Positions 21,498 to 24,548 of a DNA stretch of 24,548 nt are shown here, piece by piece. A model generated the notes under the pieces. It was not told the DNA's origin. It did not search any database and saw nothing but the letters and a program-made list of their open reading frames with translations. Location: NCBI GenBank assembly GCA_026014905.1, contig JAOZHK010000196.1:1-24548 (forward strand). The letters are read 5' to 3'. Numbering within the stretch: the stretch's first letter is position 1; the number at the start of each line of letters is the position of its first letter. The stretch comes from Candidatus Bathyarchaeota archaeon. GTDB taxonomy: Archaea; Thermoproteota; Bathyarchaeia; RBG-16-48-13; GCA-020355125. The translations under genes and the position numbers were made by a program.

Positions 21498-21546
21498 AGT
21501 ATATACTTATAACAATACTTTTTTATATGTTACTATAAAAAAGTAT
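21498..21546 (+). promoter_or_regulatory. Operator array with AGTAT half-sites before an RHH gene
   Basis: AGTATATACT (21498-21507) is a 10-bp palindrome. ATACTTTTTTATA (21515-21527) and TATAAAAAAGTAT (21534-21546) are perfect 13-bp arms around TGTTAC. Together they give four AGTAT half-sites in 49 bp, overlapping the likely TATA box (ACTTATAAC) 41-90 nt before the ribbon-helix-helix gene at 21587: a good autoregulatory operator. Confidence 0.6.
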
Positions 21547-21586
21547 AATCATATGATAATAATAGTTATTGATGGGGGTAAACATC

Positions 21587-21742
21587 ATGTCTCGACGAGA
21601 GTATCGCGCTATCACCCTTCCAGAAGGGCTGTATAGAGATATTCAGAAATATCTTGAAGCTTCTCAGGGACGCTATGTTTCAATATCAGAAATTGTCCGA
21701 GAAGCTATTCGCGAGTTTTTGATTAAATCACAAGATAAATAG
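21587..21742 (+). CDS. Ribbon-helix-helix (CopG-type) regulator (51 aa)
   Basis: MSRREYRAITLPEGLYRDIQ, then KYLEASQGRYVSISEIVREA and a closing helix IREFLIKS: one beta strand (YRAITLP) for the major groove and two helices, the full CopG/Arc domain with the SISEIVREAI signature. GGGGGT about nine bases before ATG 21587 is the ribosome site. The upstream operator array fits binding of this protein to its own promoter. It stands alone, with no toxin gene next to it; the next gene downstream is a winged-helix protein on the other strand. Confidence 0.85.
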   Translation: MSRREYRAITLPEGLYRDIQKYLEASQGRYVSISEIVREAIREFLIKSQDK

Positions 21743-21845
21743 CTCGTTGGAGATATCGCGTTCCTTCCAATCAGCCAGCTACTTATTTTTATTCCCAGTT
21801 CTTTTAACGTACCCAGTTATCGGATATATAGGCGTAACCCACAGA

Positions 21846-22202
21846 CTAAAAACCAAGAAGTCGCCAGAAATGACGGGAGAAGGGATCATCCTCAACAGTT
21901 GGACGCTGCTCTGTCTCCCTTAATGCCTTTAAAATCTGCTCAGCGATGGTGATTCCTTTCCTAGTAATCCTGTATCTTTTATCGTGTACTCGCTCGATAA
22001 GGTTAGTTGATTCGAGATCCTGTAGAGCTTCCTGTATTTGTTCGATAGCTTCTTGTTTAATTTTACCACCTCGTCGATACCGAGCTGTCGGTCCTTTGAC
22101 AACTTGAGTAATCTCTGAAATTGAAGTAGGTATGCTGCTTATTTTTCGATTGAGGTTTAAAAAGACGAGGATCTGTTTCACCTCATCATTCAGTAAGTTC
22201 AA
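21846..22202 (-). CDS. Winged-helix DNA-binding protein
   Basis: A 118-residue protein. The middle, SSIPTSISEITQVVKGP and the basic TARYRRGGKIKQEAIEQIQ, gives a helix-turn-helix with a charged recognition helix; then DLESTNLIERVHDKRYRITRKG is the typical wing, followed by ITIAEQILKAL and a tail. The layout is that of archaeal PadR/MarR-like or HTH_45 regulators. The start is TTG 22202 or the internal GTG 22181; neither has a clear ribosome site. Tail to tail with the RHH gene. Confidence 0.7.
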   Translation of the reverse strand: MNLLNDEVKQILVFLNLNRKISSIPTSISEITQVVKGPTARYRRGGKIKQEAIEQIQEALQDLESTNLIERVHDKRYRITRKGITIAEQILKALRETEQRPTVEDDPFSRHFWRLLGF

Positions 22203-22410
22203 CGTTTAGTCCACGTGCGAGAGCTCGTTATTAAGCAAGTTATGTGCTTATTGTATTTAATTCGTTGCGCTGTATTCAGAGAACGATTATGATACACAGT
22301 ATTCAGCAGTTACTTCTGGATAATCGGTCTTGATGCCTTTTTCTGTCACCTTTATTATATTGCATTCATGAGTTACTTCGTATACTTGATGCCCGGTTGG
22401 AGCAATAAAG
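22203..22410. other. Divergent spacer
   Basis: AT-rich, with TTATTATATTGC (about 22351) as a TATA candidate for the plus-strand gene at 22411. No gene seen. Confidence 0.35.
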
Positions 22411-22602
22411 ATGGTACTGCCTGATACTCATTGTTATTCAACGAGTCCACAAGCATTACTCCAATTAATGAAGGATTTAGAACGGAGTGGGTTTCACCCC
22501 GCATTCACTTTTAATGAGGGACAACTAACCATGATCATCCAACGGAAACCTGTAGCAAAAAAGCTCGCTCAGGATGATTCAAATCAACAGCAATTCTATT
22601 AA
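22411..22602 (+). CDS. 63-aa uncharacterised protein
   Basis: MVLPDTHCYSTSPQALLQLM continues with a helix KDLERSGFH, a beta pair AFTFNEGQLTMII and a basic tail (QRKPVAKKLAQDD). A GGAG site eight bases before ATG 22411 and a TATA candidate upstream support expression. The helix-strand-strand order resembles half of a small ACT-like or ferredoxin-like unit, but I do not recognise it. It converges on the dehydrogenase gene. Confidence 0.5.
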   Translation: MVLPDTHCYSTSPQALLQLMKDLERSGFHPAFTFNEGQLTMIIQRKPVAKKLAQDDSNQQQFY

Positions 22603-22643
22603 CGCTGCGTCTTCACATATTCATGTTACACTCATAGTTTAGG

Positions 22644-23570
22644 CTAATCTGTCGTTGGTTTGATTTCTAGATTAGCCATCTGCTCATATGTCGTTACCAG
22701 TGCACATAAATCCCAATCTTTTTTTCCGTTAGCAATGGTAGCGGCCAACATCTGTTTAACTAGACCGCCTAAGGGAATCGGAGCATCAACTTCTTGCGCG
22801 ATCGCTGCAGCTAAGTTCAGATCCTTTGCTGCTAATTCAACTGCAAAAGCAGGACTCCAATCACGGTCTAAGGTCTTCTGCCCCTTGGTTTCCGTAATAT
22901 ATGTTTTAAAGATTGTAGCATTCCAAATCTGAACAATTAATCGGGGATCAAGTCCAGCTTTCGCACCAAACACTAAGCACTCCGCGAAAGCGCCTGTGAT
23001 TAAATTGAGATGCAGGTTCATCATTAATTTCATGGTGCAACCCATGCCTGTGGCTCCAATATACCAGACTCTTTTACTCATACTCAGCAGAATCGGTTCC
23101 ACCCGGTCTACAACTTCTTTGGTTCCACCAGCAAGAACGGTTAATGTACCCAAATCAGCAGGGTTCACACTGCCGATGACGGGAGCATCAATGAAGTCAA
23201 CGTCTAATAACGCTAATTTTGTCGCAAGACTGGTTGTGGTTTGGGGTAGATTCGTACTCATATCAATTACTATCGAACCTTGTTTTACGCCATCGATGAC
23301 GCCTTGATTCTGCCATTCATCTAATCCTAAAATGACATCGGTGGTGACGGTCGGCGTCGATAACATACAGATAATAATATCTGCTTTTGTTGCGACTTCT
23401 TTGGGTGATGTTGCCTCGACTGCGCCCATTTCGATATGTTCACGACATTTTGCTATTGTGCGGTTCCAGATGACAACAGGATATCCTTGCTTAAGCACGT
23501 TTTTCGCCATCCCTGCACCCATCTTCCCAATCCCAAGAAAACCAATAGTTACCTCCTCTTCTATACTCAA
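22644..23570 (-). CDS. 3-hydroxyisobutyrate dehydrogenase family (beta-hydroxyacid dehydrogenase)
   Basis: A 308-residue NAD(P)-dependent enzyme: GFLGIGKMGAGMA at residues 10-22 is the dinucleotide loop, WNRTIAKC follows, IDMSTNLP is the substrate strand, DAPVIGSVNPADLGTL stands where DAPVSGGxxxAxxGTL is usual, and CTMKLMMN carries the catalytic lysine K181 with N185. Relatives oxidise 3-hydroxyisobutyrate, tartronate or similar acids, or reduce succinic semialdehyde. The frame runs back to 23825, but GAGGAG nine bases before TTG 23570 and the fold start mark that codon. The upstream extension is in an intergenic region and is not protein-like. Confidence 0.88.
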   Translation of the reverse strand: MSIEEEVTIGFLGIGKMGAGMAKNVLKQGYPVVIWNRTIAKCREHIEMGAVEATSPKEVATKADIIICMLSTPTVTTDVILGLDEWQNQGVIDGVKQGSIVIDMSTNLPQTTTSLATKLALLDVDFIDAPVIGSVNPADLGTLTVLAGGTKEVVDRVEPILLSMSKRVWYIGATGMGCTMKLMMNLHLNLITGAFAECLVFGAKAGLDPRLIVQIWNATIFKTYITETKGQKTLDRDWSPAFAVELAAKDLNLAAAIAQEVDAPIPLGGLVKQMLAATIANGKKDWDLCALVTTYEQMANLEIKPTTD

Positions 23571-23825
23571 AATCTTCAGCTCCTCTTTCGCGAAAATTAT
23601 GAGAATGATCCGCCTATTAATCTTTAGTAATTGCAAACTCAATGAGCTATGGGAAAACAAAGCACTCTTCATGTTCATCTTGAGATCTGGACGCACTTGA
23701 ATCCATCCACCTATATTGGCATGAGTTAAGAGAAAGTTATATATCGAAACCACCTCGTCTAGCTTTGTTATTATAAGATATGCGCAATACGTGATCACTA
23801 ATAGATTCAAAAAGGATGAAGGCAT
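23571..23825. promoter_or_regulatory. Divergent promoter region of dehydrogenase and TIGR04076 genes
   Basis: No gene. TTATTATAAG at about 23767-23776 is a TATA box for the plus-strand pair, 50 nt before ATG 23826; AAGGATGAAGG just before the ATG is its ribosome site. On the minus strand a GATTAATAGG element near 23615 could serve the dehydrogenase. Confidence 0.4.
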
Positions 23826-24173
23826 ATGGCAAAGAATAGAGTAATCTTAGAAGTTGTAGAGATTCCAGGACGTTGTCCTATCTACTCATTAGGAGATAAA
23901 ATTGTGATTGATCCACATCCCAATGAAGAGGTCTCGATGATTAATCTTGAAGAAACGGACGCAATATGCACACGGATTCTCGGTGGAGCGTTATTGTCTT
24001 ATCACGCCTGGTTTGAACGTGCTCAGCCAAGTCCCACCGATGCTCAGATCAATCCTTGGCAACGAGCATTAGGTCCTGATTACTCCAAGTGTCCAATGGT
24101 AGGACCTCCGTATTCCACTTGTGGATATGTGTTATTCAAAGTCTATGGTAACCCAAGAAGTGAAGAGCCATGA
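23826..24173 (+). CDS. TIGR04076-family protein, first copy
   Basis: A 115-residue small protein of the TIGR04076 family: VILEVVEIPGRCPIYSLGDKI, then LEETDAICTRILGG, AWFERAQPSP, and SKCPMVGPPYSTCGYVLFKV. Typical marks are the CP after the first strand (KGxCP), GDK, the ETDAxC helix, and the CPxxGPPY segment. Function is unknown; members are common beside archaeal and anaerobe redox genes. Here the histidine/cysteine set is complete. Its stop overlaps the next ATG (ATGA, 24170-24173), which is a paralogue, so the two are translationally coupled. Confidence 0.85.
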   Translation: MAKNRVILEVVEIPGRCPIYSLGDKIVIDPHPNEEVSMINLEETDAICTRILGGALLSYHAWFERAQPSPTDAQINPWQRALGPDYSKCPMVGPPYSTCGYVLFKVYGNPRSEEP

Positions 24174-24548
24174 CTGGTTGTAGAATTGTGCTCGAATGTA
24201 TAAGTGTGAAGGGGTTCTGTCCTTTCTATCATGAAGGCGATAAAATCAGCTTTGAAGAGCCAGGAATAATCATGGAAGAAACCGATGCTCTCTGTTTCGC
24301 TGCAATATTAACCTTTGCCCCTTTTTACCGACCGCTAATACGGGGTATTCCGCCAGAAGATATGGGGTTGACACAACGTATCATTACCTGTCATGCAGCT
24401 CCGCTTAACAGACCTGACTCTCATGGTACAGTGTTCTTTGAAATTCACCAAATTCCAGTCGATGAAACAATTGAAGATAAATGGATGAATGGCTTATCAA
24501 AACAGGGAATCCGAGGAGAGAAAGAAGTCATTAAGCCTCAATATTGGC
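24170..24548 (+). CDS. TIGR04076-like protein, second copy, cut by window end
   Basis: 126 codons visible, no stop. It opens MTGCRIVLECISVKGFCPFY, followed by HEGDKISFEEPG and MEETDALCFAAIL, clearly paralogous to the gene before. The CPxxGPPY segment of the first copy is replaced by ITCHAAPLNRPDS and then GTVFFEIHQI, so one likely ligand differs. A long extension (DETIEDKWMNGLSKQG) follows the domain, absent from the first copy. The pair may form a heterodimer. Confidence 0.75.
   Translation, partial: MTGCRIVLECISVKGFCPFYHEGDKISFEEPGIIMEETDALCFAAILTFAPFYRPLIRGIPPEDMGLTQRIITCHAAPLNRPDSHGTVFFEIHQIPVDETIEDKWMNGLSKQGIRGEKEVIKPQYW

Noticed and set aside
22996..23307. Plus-strand frames inside the HIBADH-like gene
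   Set aside because: Shadows of a strongly conserved dehydrogenase.

Overview
The window looks like a piece of an archaeal chromosome of medium GC content. The evidence is: a tRNA-Pro gene interrupted by an intron in its D arm; TATA-box promoters at about the archaeal spacing and a mix of short-leader and Shine-Dalgarno starts, including GTG and TTG; small ribbon-helix-helix and winged-helix regulators; an archaeal-type NadA; and a TIGR04076 pair. I cannot fix the lineage from sequence alone. An Asgard or TACK archaeon would fit, but that is inference. There is no transposase, integrase, CRISPR array, rRNA or phage module.

Layout. 1-1600: the 3' end of an HPF/RaiA-like gene, then a tight small-gene run (RHH protein, zinc ribbon, GYD-domain protein) and a possible ASCH-like frame without a normal start. 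1700-3000: a HIT-like protein on the minus strand, a minus-strand gene remnant, and a CBS domain fused to one half of an AlaE-type membrane repeat. 3080-7630: a GCS2-type carboxylate-amine ligase, a 59-residue membrane protein, a broken GH172 (DUF2961) gene, quinolinate synthase (nadA) and an FMN-dependent 2-hydroxyacid oxidoreductase. 7700-8700: an uncharacterised protein behind an inverted-repeat start site, a small membrane protein and the intron-containing tRNA-Pro(CGG). 8838-13105: a MoeA-like protein, a D-2-hydroxyacid dehydrogenase, a DUF8091-like protein, a 4-OT tautomerase and a nucleoside phosphorylase gene with an in-frame ochre stop. 13130-17840: membrane protein, MFS exporter, parvulin, ABM monooxygenase, second MFS transporter, iron-sulfur-flavoprotein-like reductase and a lipocalin-like remnant. 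17929-19750: a secreted protein, a 2-TM protein, two micro-proteins and a winged-helix regulator. 20061-24548: an Ldh2-family dehydrogenase, a TM micro-protein, an RHH regulator with an elaborate operator, another winged-helix protein, a 3-hydroxyisobutyrate-dehydrogenase-family enzyme and tandem TIGR04076 genes.

How the genes relate. Most are single transcription units on alternating strands. Real coupling is seen only where stops and starts overlap or nearly do: 782-1218, 12127-13105 and 23826-24548. Metabolically the recurring theme is 2- or 3-hydroxyacid oxidoreduction, with four unrelated families (FMN oxidase, D-2HDH, Ldh2, HIBADH), plus NAD and molybdenum-cofactor synthesis.

The most unusual signal lies between and inside the weaker genes. 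Alternating (CG)n tracts of 7 to 11 nt, usually preceded by A, and GCTAGC(TAGC) palindromes recur through the window. The long CG tracts avoid all large conserved genes. They sit in spacers, in tiny or degenerate frames, and in the broken GH172 gene, where adding one CG unit would restore the reading frame.
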